This document shows positions 26,646 to 35,901 of a DNA stretch of 64,000 nt, one piece after another. Source of the DNA: Akkermansia sp. (GTDB lineage Bacteria; Verrucomicrobiota; Verrucomicrobiia; Verrucomicrobiales; Akkermansiaceae); NCBI GenBank assembly GCA_030525455.1, contig JAUNER010000009.1:8506-72505 (forward strand), in the 5' to 3' direction. The notes beneath the pieces were generated by a model. The model was not told the DNA's origin. It did not search any database and saw nothing but the letters and a program-made list of their open reading frames with translations. Every line of letters starts with the position of its first letter. Within the stretch, counting starts at the first letter, position 1. The position numbers and the translations under genes were made by a program.

Positions 26646-29171
26646 TTAACGGAAAGAAAGCCCCTTTACCTTATCGGTCAATGCCTTCAGCACACGCTGG
26701 TGAGCAGCATCAACCTCTGCGGCAGTAAGCGTCTTTGTGGCATCACGATACAGGAAAGTGTAAGCAATAGACTTACGATCTGCGGCCAACTTCTCACCGG
26801 AAGCATCAACAAAAACGTCGAAACATGAGAAACTTACCAACAGTTTTTCCTTAGCAGACTCAATAGCCTTCACAATATCTGCATTTGGAGTAGACAAAGG
26901 TAATTCCATAGCGGCATCGCGGGATGAGCCCGGGAACTGAGGAAGTTCCTTCGCCTTTACCGGAGCGGTTAGCACTTCCTGTAACTTACGCAGATCTAAC
27001 TCAGCCACATAAACAGCTTGAGATAAGCCCAATTCGCGACAACGAGCAAGAGATAATTGAGCAAAATAGCCACATGCCTTACCATCAATCTGCACGTCTG
27101 CACCAAGTGCGGCTTGTTCACGCGGACGAGCAGGACTCAAGGTAAAGCTATGCCCCGGAGCCAGAACCTCCATCACAGCTAATAAATCTGCAAAGCTTGC
27201 CTGAGCCGGACGTGCATCTGCCCAAGAACGAGGATTACGCTCACCGGCAACCAAGATACCGAGAGTTTCTGTCTCAATATCGCGACCTTTACCCCCGCCG
27301 GTATTACGGAACACACGACCAAGTTCAAAGAAACGCAAACCGTTCATCCCCTGGTTACTATTACGCACAGCAGCGGCAATCAAGCCCGGCGTATGTGCAG
27401 GACGCAACACAGAGTGATCTTCACTAAGTGGCAGAGCCACACGAATAAGGTCACCCTCCATCAAGGGGCGAATCGGCATGGCATCTTTTACCTGAGCAAT
27501 GGTATTATCAGCAGATTCAGAGGCGATAAGCTTAATCGTCTGTGTCTCATAGAACCCCTGAGCTGCCAATTTACGACGCAACTTCATCTGGAAGTCGTAA
27601 GCTAAATCCACAGATGATTCCGGAACAAATGGACCATAAAAACGAGCAGGAATTTTATCAATGCCAAAGACACGGACAATTTCTTCGAGCAAATCGCAAT
27701 CGCGAGTCAAATCGAGTCTGTGCGGAGGAATAACCCAAGTTTCAGAATCAGTCTGAATTTGTTGTAAGCCCAAATTAGAAAGAATGCGTGCCCCTTCCTC
27801 ATGAGGGATAGTAGCACTAGAAATCTGGTCTAATTTAGCCCAAGGCATCTTCACACAGCCTAGGCAGTACTCCACAGGAGCCCCCTTACCCTGGATAAGA
27901 GATGCGGCCAAACTCATAGGGCCATCGGCAGAATCACTCCAGCAAATAGAAGAATTTGTATAGGCTGGGTTTGGCGTAGGAGAACCGGCAACCAAGGTGT
28001 TTGATGCAGAACCACCGGCAACTTCCAAAATAAGCTCAACAGCACGCACAGAGCCACGAAGCACATTCCATGCAGAAGTGCCACGCTCAAAGCGATAAGA
28101 AGAATCAGAGCTAAGAGCTAAGCGACGAGACGTAGCACGCACATTTGACGGGAAGAACCAAGCAGATTCCAGGATGATGTCTGTCGTGGCATCTGTTACA
28201 CCACTATCCTCACCCCCCATAACACCACCGATAGCCAACGCCTTACCGCTTTGGTCTGCAATCACTAGGTCAGAGCTATTGAGGGTGTAGTCCTGCCCAT
28301 CAAGAGCCTTAAACACCTCCCCATCTGCGGCGGCTCTAGTCAGTAAACCACCCTGCACCTTGGCGGCATCAAAAGCATGGAGAGGAGTACCCAACTCATG
28401 CAAAACATAGTTCGTGACGTCCACAATGTTATTAATGGGACGTAACCCAATAGCCACTAAGCGTTCCTTCAGCCAATCAGGGCTTTCGCCCACCTTTACA
28501 CCGCTAATTTTCACAGCAGTATAGTATGGGTTCACAGCAGGGTTTTCGAGACGCACAAAATCACCAGCAGGCTCTAAAACCACATTCTGATCATCCACAA
28601 GCACAGGCTTATACTCACGACCGGAAATAGCAGCCAATTCTAAAGCCATGCCATTGTGAGACAATAAATCAGGGCGGTTCGGAGTCACTTCTACCTCAAC
28701 AATCGTATCTGCCTTAACAATGCTAGAGATAGGGGTGCCAAGTTCAAGCTCCTGAGGCAAAATCCACAGACCGTGTTCCTTATCCGGCAAGCCTAATTCA
28801 GAAGCAGAGCAAAGCATACCGCAAGACTCAACCCCACGAAGTTTGCCCACCTTAATCTCAAAATTCCCCGGAAGCACAGCCCCGGGCAGAGCACACGGCA
28901 CTTTATCGCCAACCTTATAATTCTGAGCACCACACACAATTTGGTGTAATGTTCCGTCCCCGACATCGACCTTACAGACCTTTAGGCGGTCAGCCTGTGG
29001 GTGTTTTTCAGCCTCTACCACCTGAGCCACAACTACCAAAGGAGAATCTACACCCTGCTGGTGAATATCCTCTACTTCGATACCGGCAAAGGTAAGCATA
29101 TCAGACATTTCTGATACACTTAAACCATTTAGGTCAATGTACTGAGAAAGCCAATTTAATGAAATTTTCAT
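26646..29171 (-). CDS. pheT: Phenylalanyl-tRNA synthetase beta subunit
   Basis: An 841-residue PheT with the full bacterial order: N-terminal B1 and the tRNA-binding OB fold (LVVAQVVEAEKHPQADRLKVC in part: KHPQADRLKVCKVDVG), B3/B4 editing domain (GRPINNIVDVTNYV-like RPINNIVDVTNYVLHELG), B5 with FERGTS, the catalytic-like B6/B7 and the C-terminal anticodon-binding ferredoxin fold (FPGSSRDAAMELP). It charges tRNA-Phe as an alpha2-beta2 tetramer with PheS, whose gene ends 19 bp upstream. Confidence 0.97.
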   Translation of the reverse strand: MKISLNWLSQYIDLNGLSVSEMSDMLTFAGIEVEDIHQQGVDSPLVVVAQVVEAEKHPQADRLKVCKVDVGDGTLHQIVCGAQNYKVGDKVPCALPGAVLPGNFEIKVGKLRGVESCGMLCSASELGLPDKEHGLWILPQELELGTPISSIVKADTIVEVEVTPNRPDLLSHNGMALELAAISGREYKPVLVDDQNVVLEPAGDFVRLENPAVNPYYTAVKISGVKVGESPDWLKERLVAIGLRPINNIVDVTNYVLHELGTPLHAFDAAKVQGGLLTRAAADGEVFKALDGQDYTLNSSDLVIADQSGKALAIGGVMGGEDSGVTDATTDIILESAWFFPSNVRATSRRLALSSDSSYRFERGTSAWNVLRGSVRAVELILEVAGGSASNTLVAGSPTPNPAYTNSSICWSDSADGPMSLAASLIQGKGAPVEYCLGCVKMPWAKLDQISSATIPHEEGARILSNLGLQQIQTDSETWVIPPHRLDLTRDCDLLEEIVRVFGIDKIPARFYGPFVPESSVDLAYDFQMKLRRKLAAQGFYETQTIKLIASESADNTIAQVKDAMPIRPLMEGDLIRVALPLSEDHSVLRPAHTPGLIAAAVRNSNQGMNGLRFFELGRVFRNTGGGKGRDIETETLGILVAGERNPRSWADARPAQASFADLLAVMEVLAPGHSFTLSPARPREQAALGADVQIDGKACGYFAQLSLARCRELGLSQAVYVAELDLRKLQEVLTAPVKAKELPQFPGSSRDAAMELPLSTPNADIVKAIESAKEKLLVSFSCFDVFVDASGEKLAADRKSIAYTFLYRDATKTLTAAEVDAAHQRVLKALTDKVKGLSFR

Positions 29172-29190
29172 ATCAATCTAATGCTAAAAA

Positions 29191-30204
29191 TTATTGGAAT
29201 TGAGATAAGAAACGCACATCGTTTTCAATCAAGGCACGAATGTCGCGAATACCCCAGCGAATCATGGCCAAACGATCCAGCCCCAAACCAAAGGCAAACC
29301 CGGTCATCCCCTCGTAGCATGGCTCGCCACCGCGTTCTTTGTCCACAGCAGCAAACACAGCAGGGTCAACCATACCGCAACCGGCAATTTCAACCCAACG
29401 AGGCTCCTGACCGGACACCTTTAACTTCACATCGATTTCAAAACTTGGTTCTGTGAATGGGAAGAAATGCGGGCGGAAGCGAACCTCCGTATCTGCACCA
29501 AACAAAGCACGAAGCAGATATTCCAAAGTCCCCTTAAGGTCACCAACAGATACATCTTTGGCCACATACAACCCCTCTAACTGATTGAACACAGAAAGGT
29601 GTGTGGCATCAATTTCATCACGACGATAAGCAGAGCCCGGAGCAATGATACGCACAGGCGGACATTGCTTTTCCATCGTACGGATTTGCACAGATGAGGT
29701 ATGCGTACGAAGTAACTTCCCTGAATCAAAATAGAAGGTATCCTTTTCATTACGAGCCGGGTGATCTTCCGGTGTATTCAAGGCATCGAAACAGTGAAAC
29801 TCATCCTCAATTTCCGGCCCCTCGGCCAACGCAAATCCCATACGACGCAAAATACCAATAGCTTCGTCACGAATGATAGTCAGCGGATGCAAACCACCCA
29901 TTGGCAAACTACGAGCCGGTAGGGTTAAATCCACTCCTGCTACGGCCGCTTTATCTGCCAGAGCCTGCACCTCAGCCAATTTAGCCTCCAGAGCTTCTGT
30001 AATAGCCTTGCGAGCATCATTTAAGAGCTGACCAACGACGGGTTTATCTTCCTTTGGCACGTCTTTCATGCCGGTTTGAGCCATCGTCAGCACACCTTTT
30101 TTCCCTAAAATGGCCACGCGGGCATCTTCTACCCCTCTGCGGTCAGTTACTTCGGCTATTCTAGCCAAAGCTTCTTGCTGGATTTTTACAATCTCTTCCT
30201 TCAT
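29191..30204 (-). CDS. pheS: Phenylalanyl-tRNA synthetase alpha subunit
   Basis: 337 residues from the ATG at 30204 (the frame is open 13 codons further, but the N-terminal coiled coil MKEEIVKIQQEALARI is the family start). Class II motif 2 is TSSVQIRTME...RIIAPGSAYRRDEIDATH, here seen as APGSAYRRDEIDATH. Motif 3 is GFAFGLGLDRLAMIRWGI. Standard pheS-pheT order. The region upstream is the AT-rich island. Confidence 0.97.
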   Translation of the reverse strand: MKEEIVKIQQEALARIAEVTDRRGVEDARVAILGKKGVLTMAQTGMKDVPKEDKPVVGQLLNDARKAITEALEAKLAEVQALADKAAVAGVDLTLPARSLPMGGLHPLTIIRDEAIGILRRMGFALAEGPEIEDEFHCFDALNTPEDHPARNEKDTFYFDSGKLLRTHTSSVQIRTMEKQCPPVRIIAPGSAYRRDEIDATHLSVFNQLEGLYVAKDVSVGDLKGTLEYLLRALFGADTEVRFRPHFFPFTEPSFEIDVKLKVSGQEPRWVEIAGCGMVDPAVFAAVDKERGGEPCYEGMTGFAFGLGLDRLAMIRWGIRDIRALIENDVRFLSQFQ

Positions 30205-30212
30205 AAAATTTG

Positions 30213-30431
30213 ATGTCAAATAGTTTACTCCCCTTACCTTCATTGGTCAAGCCTATCACCCTCTTATGCCATATCTTAAATTCTATTTCAGATTTGCCGG
30301 GTGGGTATAAAGAAATAGTGACCAACACTATAAATTGTGGAATAAGTTTTAACTCATCACATAGTCATGAAGGAGAACATGCTGAAGAGTACATATTTCT
30401 CAAATTGTGTCAAATATATCTCAAGAAATAG
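30213..30431 (+). pseudogene. Short open frame, possibly a gene fragment
   Basis: A 72-codon frame opens just upstream of pheS on the other strand. Its second half (a His/Glu-rich segment, SSHSHEGEHAEEY, then FLKLCQIYLKK) looks protein-like, while its first half does not. There is no recognised family. A further stretch at about 30583-30648 encodes only 21 residues before a stop. Both could be remains of foreign genes in the AT-rich island. Confidence 0.25.
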
Positions 30432-30512
30432 ACAAAATACCCTATGGGATAATCCACCACCCCCAGCAAATCTGTATATCTCTCGATTTTTTCAAGGGGT
30501 TAACTTCCCTAC

Positions 30513-30541
30513 TTGACAGCTTTTTTATTTTTTGTTATTTG
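30513..30541 (+). promoter_or_regulatory. Promoter in the AT-rich island
   Basis: A perfect TTGACA (30513-30518) with TATTTG 17 bases downstream (30536-30541). It points to the two membrane-protein genes starting at 30697. The leader would be about 150 nt and includes a very short frame (MPHSTT...). Confidence 0.4.
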
Positions 30542-30696
30542 TGTATATAAGTCAGATGACTTTAATTTAACCTTTTATTAAAATGATGCCTCATTCAACT
30601 ACTATTTCTTTTCAAGAGTGGCTTAAGGATCACAATGGTGATGTTTAAAAGCAGAATTTTCACCAGGCATTATTCATTATCCAATACCTTTTTAAT

Positions 30697-31122
30697 ATGA
30701 ATAAAGTATTTCGTATAATATGTATCTTTTTTATTATTATTTTTATACTAAATACGTGTATTTGTGTTTTAATTGGTCCTCCAATGCAAGTTTTTGGATT
30801 AAATAAGAACTATATACAACAAGGATATTATATATGGAAATTTTATGAAACCGGAAAATATTATTTAGATAATGATGATATTGATTTGTCAGAAAACCAT
30901 GTTGATTTTAATCAAGCTATTTATTCCATTTGCTTTATTAAAAAAGATGTTATTTATGTTACAGTTGGCGGTGAAAATGGTGATTGCTATATTATTAACA
31001 TGAGTAATGACACTATAACCAATATTGATAAAAATAATGTAAATCCACTCTATTTCAAGAAAGATAATATGCTATATCATTTCATTCCATTAACTCCAAA
31101 ACATTTTCTAGAAACATTGTAA
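30697..31122 (+). CDS. AT-rich gene for a membrane-anchored protein of unknown function
   Basis: 141 residues with one strongly hydrophobic N-terminal segment (about 5-27) that contains two Cys but no proper lipobox, then a polar domain rich in Tyr, Asn, Asp and Ile. I recognise no family. Base composition is clearly more AT-rich than the core genes, as for the next gene 38 bp downstream and the IS remnant. It was probably acquired with them. Confidence 0.6.
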   Translation: MNKVFRIICIFFIIIFILNTCICVLIGPPMQVFGLNKNYIQQGYYIWKFYETGKYYLDNDDIDLSENHVDFNQAIYSICFIKKDVIYVTVGGENGDCYIINMSNDTITNIDKNNVNPLYFKKDNMLYHFIPLTPKHFLETL

Positions 31123-31160
31123 ACTACTATATAGTGAGTGTCTCTTCCAAAGATATTAAT

Positions 31161-31715
31161 ATGACTTTTTTAAACAAAAATAAAAAGGCGGCAAATGTAA
31201 TGACTATAGTCATAACATTTCTTTTTGCAGGTTCTTTAACGTTATTATTTGCAGACTATAGTCAGGATAAATACTATGTATGCCGAATTATTATTTTTTT
31301 GCAAATTCTCATAAATTATCTATATGTAATATCAATTATAAGATATTCAAATATATCATATTCAGCAGATGAGTTATGTTATAAAAAATTTTTTATGCAA
31401 AAGAAAATCTTATTTTCTGATATAAAACAAATTGATTTATACACATGGATGTCTCCTGCCGGAACAAAAGGAATTTATTATGTTATAGATAAACAACAGA
31501 GAACAGTATGTAGTATTAGTCCAGTCTTTTTTATTGAGGATAATAAATTTGTTAATTTGTTTAATGTATTTAAACAAAAAAATATTAGGATAAAAAAATA
31601 CGATTCAAGAACAAGCCCGGGTGATATTTTTTTACTAAAGTCAATTTTATTAAATGCTTTATTTATAGTGATATTCCCCGAGTTCTATTATTTTATAATA
31701 GAGAAATTAATCTAA
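31161..31715 (+). CDS. AT-rich gene for a two-helix protein with a PH-like domain
   Basis: About 184 residues. Two hydrophobic helices in the first 70 residues are followed by a beta-rich segment (ISYSADELCYKKF, KKILFSDIKQIDLY) that resembles the bacterial PH/YdbT-like arrangement behind paired helices. A final hydrophobic segment ends the protein. This is a pattern-level reading only. A GTG at 31134 is an alternative start. It is probably cotranscribed with the preceding gene. Confidence 0.55.
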   Translation: MTFLNKNKKAANVMTIVITFLFAGSLTLLFADYSQDKYYVCRIIIFLQILINYLYVISIIRYSNISYSADELCYKKFFMQKKILFSDIKQIDLYTWMSPAGTKGIYYVIDKQQRTVCSISPVFFIEDNKFVNLFNVFKQKNIRIKKYDSRTSPGDIFLLKSILLNALFIVIFPEFYYFIIEKLI

Positions 31716-31914
31716 AATCTGTAAAACGAGATAAAAAAGCAATACATGTTTATTATAAAATTTGCGAACATTGGAAAATTCGATTCCGGTTTTGTTAAAT
31801 AATAAAATTGAAGTTAAAAATAAGGTTATCTTGAAACTTTAGCAGGCTTGATAAATCAACATAAATGAGAATCCTGAAGTATAAATTCATATATATACGC
31901 ATGGAAATAATTAA

Positions 31915-32660
31915 TTAGCTCGATAGGGTATAACGTAATTGACAAAGGGGGCGATTATTTTGACGGTTGATATATTGAAGAAGTGTAAAAAGAGTAATTT
32001 TTGAAATTATTTTTACGAAGAATCCTTTTTGTGATTTAGCGTAGTTTTTACGAATGGAAAATTGTTCTACCAATTGAGAAAACTCAAGCTCAATTCTTTT
32101 TCTGAGCCTTGGGTAATCATTTAGCATAGAGTATTGTAGCAATTTATTCTTTCGACAAGGCGTTGCCAATTCTATACCGGCATATTCAAACAGTGTTAAT
32201 CTCCATGAATTGCTATGATATCCTTTGTTACCTACAAGAAAGCAATTTGAAAACTCATCTTAAATATCATGTAAATACCTGATATCGTGATGGTGTGCTT
32301 GGCTTAGGTCATATCGTTTAATAACTCTATCTGCAGTACAAACACAATGTAATTTGTAACCAAAATATTTTTATTACAGAGAAGCACAGAAGCCAAATGT
32401 TAGAGCTTGTTGTTCATTGCCTTTTAATATACGACATCCTTTTGCTCTTGAATATCTACAAACTTCTATTGGCATAGAATCAATGAGCCATACATTTTCT
32501 AACTACTCAATCGGGACATCAAACTTCTGCAGATTAACAAGAACCCTAAAATCAGGTTCAAGTGACATCTAAAATGGCATTTTCCCCTTTTTCTTCGCAT
32601 TCTTTCTTTGTATGATGGGGAAAAAGCATTCTCTATTCTTGAAATTAAGGCGGGTATAAG
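31915..32660 (-). mobile_element. Decayed IS982-family transposase
   Basis: On the minus strand the pieces occur in the right order for an IS982 DDE transposase. First is WLIDSMPIEVCRYSRAKGCR, which holds the first catalytic Asp, then FGYKLHCVCTADRVIKRYDL with a stop just before it. A second stop follows after HHHDIRYLHDI, then GNKGYHSNSWR, and finally an intact stretch with RKRIELEFSQLVEQFSIR and NYAKSQKGF. At least three stops or frame breaks make it non-functional. I found no clear terminal repeats. It lies directly downstream of the UvrA-like gene and marks the edge of the AT-rich island. Confidence 0.88.
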
Positions 32661-32683
32661 GAATTGCTTCATTTACATAGTAT

Positions 32684-35170
32684 TTAATGCAACCAACTCC
32701 CCGTTACTGAATTTGGATTAGCCCTAATCTCCTGCGGCGTGCCGGTGGCAACAATGTAACCGCCGTGCTTACCGGCACCTGGGCCCATGTCTACGAGATA
32801 GTCAGCGGCATTTAATAAATCACGATGATGCTCAATACAAAGAACCGTATGCCCAACATCTCGCAATCGGAAAATAGCCTTTAACAAAAGCTCTACCTCA
32901 TGAAAATGTAGCCCCGTGGTCGGTTCATCTAAAATAAATAAAGTCCTCTCGATGCCACGATGACTGTAAGACTGAGGAATCTTAGCCAATTCTGTGGCAA
33001 TTTTAACACGTTGGGATTCACCACCGGAAAGAGACTGGGCGCGTCTATCCAAATTCAAATACCCTAGACCGGCCTCTTTCATACAGCCCAGTATAGCCCT
33101 CGCTTTAGGCACAGAGGCAAAAAACTCATAAGCCTCATCGACACTCATGGCAAGAACCTGAGCAATCGACTTCCCCTTCCAAGTAACCTCTAAAGTCTCG
33201 CGATTAAAACAAGCCCCATGGCAAGCATCACAAGGGAGCAACGCTCTACCAAGGAAATTCATATCTACCTCCATCACCCCTGTGCCCAAACAACGCTCAC
33301 AACGCCCCCCACGAACATTAGGCGAAAATCGCGAACTCGTATAACCACGCTGTTTAGACAATGGAAGCTGAGCAAACAAAGGACGTAAAACATTCAGCAA
33401 TCCTGTAGTTGTAGCCGGAGTAGCTCGCGGTGATTTACCAATGGGCGACTGGTCTATAAATACCAATCTATCTAACTCAGCCGAGTTCTCAACCCGGCGA
33501 CACTGACGCCCCTCATAGGAAAAATCATGTTTCAAGGCCGGAATCAAACAATCTCGCACCAAGGTAGATTTCCCGGAACCGGAAGGTCCGGAAATACAAG
33601 TCAACGAGCCAAGAGGGAATCGCAACTCAATATGGTGTAAATTATTTTTACAAGCATCACGCAACACCAGCCAATCTGAAAATGAAGACGGACAAGACAC
33701 AGGCATACAGCGATGACCGGATAGCCACTGTCCGGTAGGACTATCCGATAATCGGACAAGCTCATCCACAGTCCCCTGTGCCAGAACCTGCCCACCAAAG
33801 ACACCGGCCCCCGGACCCATATCTACCAAATAATCTGCCGCCCGAAGCACCTGCTCGTCATGCTCAACCACCAGCACCGTATTCCCCAAATCACGAAGAG
33901 TATACAATGCCCGAATCAACCGCTCTGTATCCGCAGGATGTAGCCCGGCAGTAGGTTCATCCAAAATATAAAGCACCCCGGAAAGTCCCCCCCCTAATTG
34001 AGATGCCAACCTAGCACGTTGCAATTCACCACCGGAAAGCGTATTTGCCTCGCGAGATAAACATAAATAGCCCAAGCCCAAATCATTCAAAAAACGAATC
34101 CGCTTCTCAACCTCTGACATTAACGGACGCAATGCCGAGCCTAACGACTCGGGAATATGCAACGATAAAAGCACACTACCTAACTCCTCTAAAGGCAAGT
34201 CCAAAAGTTCCGACAAAGAGAACTCACCAGTAGCTAATGGTAAAGTAACAGCCTCTGCCAAAGCTGATAAGCGAGAACCATGACAATGCTCACAAATCTC
34301 ACCGGACTCAGACTTCCCCGTGCCCTTACACTCCATACACCATCCCTGTGGTGAAAAATAAGAAAAATGTTTAGGCGTCAACTTCGGAAGCAAGTACCCG
34401 GTCTCCGGGTTTCGATAGCGAGTATGAAAACAAAGCACCTCACTCCCCTGCTCAAGCATCACCAAAGCCCTTACCTCATCCTCATTAATTCGCAAAGCCG
34501 TCTGCAAGGAATCAGCCAAACGAGAAGCAGAGCTTTCCCCCCGAATAATTAATCTATCAACTACCAACGCCGCATCGCCAGGCACAGTAGTCTCTGCACT
34601 CAGCTCCTCAATATCACGCACCTCACCAGCCCAGAATAGTCGCAAAAAACCCTGCCGTAAAAAATCCCCTAATGTCGCCTGTAAATCCTGATGCAATAAA
34701 GCACCCACCGGAACCATCAGCACAAGACGCGTACCCTCCGGCAAAGAAAGTAACTCATCAATAATCTGGTCTGAACTTTTACGGATAAGTTCCACTCCGG
34801 AGTCCGGGTCATGAGGAATACCAATAGCCGCATACAAAATGCGTAAATAGTCCAGAATTTCCGTAATTCCACCTAATAAAACATTCCCCGGAATCGCCCG
34901 TACATTTTGCTCCAAACACAAAGCCGGAGGTAACCCGGTAATGGAATCAATATCCGGCTTTTCCGGCTGGGGCATTCCCTGACGGGATTTAGCCGACAAA
35001 CAATCAATAAAACGACGCTGAGACTCAGCAAACAAAGTCTCGTACGCCAGAGACGACTTACCCGACCCTGAAGGACCACAAAGAACAATGAGCTTGTGAC
35101 TCGGCAAGGTCAAATGCAGGTTTTGCAAATTATTTTGCCTAGCTCCGTGAATATCAATAGGAAGAGCCAT
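32684..35170 (-). CDS. uvrA: UvrA-family excinuclease ATPase, short form
   Basis: An 828-residue protein with two ABC modules. The first is GPSGSGKSS with LSGGELQRARLA and LDEPTAGLHP; the second is GPSGSGKST with LSGGESQRVKIA and LDEPTTGLH. Two zinc fingers are intact: CMECKGTG with CEHCHG, and CERCLGTG with CDACHG. UvrA finds bulky DNA damage and loads UvrB. Canonical UvrA has about 940 residues. Here the shortening is spread through the damage-binding/insertion part of module one, so it could be a UvrA2-type paralogue rather than the main repair protein. The gene is complete up to its stop. Confidence 0.85.
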   Translation of the reverse strand: MALPIDIHGARQNNLQNLHLTLPSHKLIVLCGPSGSGKSSLAYETLFAESQRRFIDCLSAKSRQGMPQPEKPDIDSITGLPPALCLEQNVRAIPGNVLLGGITEILDYLRILYAAIGIPHDPDSGVELIRKSSDQIIDELLSLPEGTRLVLMVPVGALLHQDLQATLGDFLRQGFLRLFWAGEVRDIEELSAETTVPGDAALVVDRLIIRGESSASRLADSLQTALRINEDEVRALVMLEQGSEVLCFHTRYRNPETGYLLPKLTPKHFSYFSPQGWCMECKGTGKSESGEICEHCHGSRLSALAEAVTLPLATGEFSLSELLDLPLEELGSVLLSLHIPESLGSALRPLMSEVEKRIRFLNDLGLGYLCLSREANTLSGGELQRARLASQLGGGLSGVLYILDEPTAGLHPADTERLIRALYTLRDLGNTVLVVEHDEQVLRAADYLVDMGPGAGVFGGQVLAQGTVDELVRLSDSPTGQWLSGHRCMPVSCPSSFSDWLVLRDACKNNLHHIELRFPLGSLTCISGPSGSGKSTLVRDCLIPALKHDFSYEGRQCRRVENSAELDRLVFIDQSPIGKSPRATPATTTGLLNVLRPLFAQLPLSKQRGYTSSRFSPNVRGGRCERCLGTGVMEVDMNFLGRALLPCDACHGACFNRETLEVTWKGKSIAQVLAMSVDEAYEFFASVPKARAILGCMKEAGLGYLNLDRRAQSLSGGESQRVKIATELAKIPQSYSHRGIERTLFILDEPTTGLHFHEVELLLKAIFRLRDVGHTVLCIEHHRDLLNAADYLVDMGPGAGKHGGYIVATGTPQEIRANPNSVTGSWLH

Positions 35171-35188
35171 ACTCTCAGAATCAAAAAT

Positions 35189-35827
35189 TTAATCAGATAA
35201 TTTCGTAAATGCCCCTTGATGAATCCCCCCCTCTTCAATCACTAATTGACGAGCCACAATATCCCCCAAAAACTTAGCATTCCTTCTAATAGTAATCACA
35301 TTCGAAGCCTTTATCTGCCCTTCTAATACACCATTAATTTGGCAATCTTTCACCATCATCCCCCCGACGACCGTCACTTTTGCCTTTTTCTCAATCACCA
35401 ATCTCTGAGCCTCAATCATGCCGGAAATATGCTGATCACTCTTAATTTTACACAAACCTTGGCATCTAAACTTACCGGAGCCACGTCCATGCATCACCAA
35501 ATGCAAACACTCAACGTCCAAGCCCTTTAGGTCAGCATTTGCCCGAATGGTAACAGTTCCCCATGTTCTTACAAATGTACGATGCGTTCGAGCATGTAAA
35601 CTAATATCATCCATCTTAATGTAAGAAGCACAATGAAGACACTTTGCAGAAATAGCAGATTTAGGCACATTGCACATCTGTCTACACACAAAACACTGCA
35701 CCTGTTTCATAGGCACAGCCCCCTCTCCCTTGGGAGGCAATGACCAAGGCATAGACACATCTTTACGGAAAATTTTTCCGGACGGATGCTCACTAATGCG
35801 AGGGATGGGGTGAAACTGAGCCTTCAT
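35189..35827 (-). CDS. Bactofilin-like protein with an N-terminal zinc ribbon
   Basis: 212 residues. After a basic N-terminus comes CFVCRQMC...CLHC (about residues 45-66), a likely zinc ribbon. The rest is a right-handed beta-helix of the DUF583/bactofilin type, built of short Val/Ile repeats with Gly turns (for example INGVLEGQIKASNVITI, LGDIVARQLVIEEGG). Bactofilins polymerise without nucleotides and place envelope or morphogenesis proteins. The zinc ribbon is not part of standard bactofilins. It is next to a normal bactofilin gene but is separated from it by a terminator. Confidence 0.8.
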   Translation of the reverse strand: MKAQFHPIPRISEHPSGKIFRKDVSMPWSLPPKGEGAVPMKQVQCFVCRQMCNVPKSAISAKCLHCASYIKMDDISLHARTHRTFVRTWGTVTIRANADLKGLDVECLHLVMHGRGSGKFRCQGLCKIKSDQHISGMIEAQRLVIEKKAKVTVVGGMMVKDCQINGVLEGQIKASNVITIRRNAKFLGDIVARQLVIEEGGIHQGAFTKLSD

Positions 35828-35829
35828 AA

Positions 35830-35869
35830 GAATAAAACAGGCGGCAAAAAGCCAAAGCCCTTGCCGCCA
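35830..35869 (-). terminator. Terminator of the bactofilin gene, ending at the next ATG
   Basis: On the minus strand GGCGGCAA pairs with TTGCCGCC, with inner AAGGGC/GCTTTT pairing, followed by TGTTTTATT. Its end lies three bases before the ATG at 35827. Confidence 0.7.
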
Positions 35870-35901
35870 TAGAAAAGAAAAAGTTAAACTAACACTTCTG
35901 C

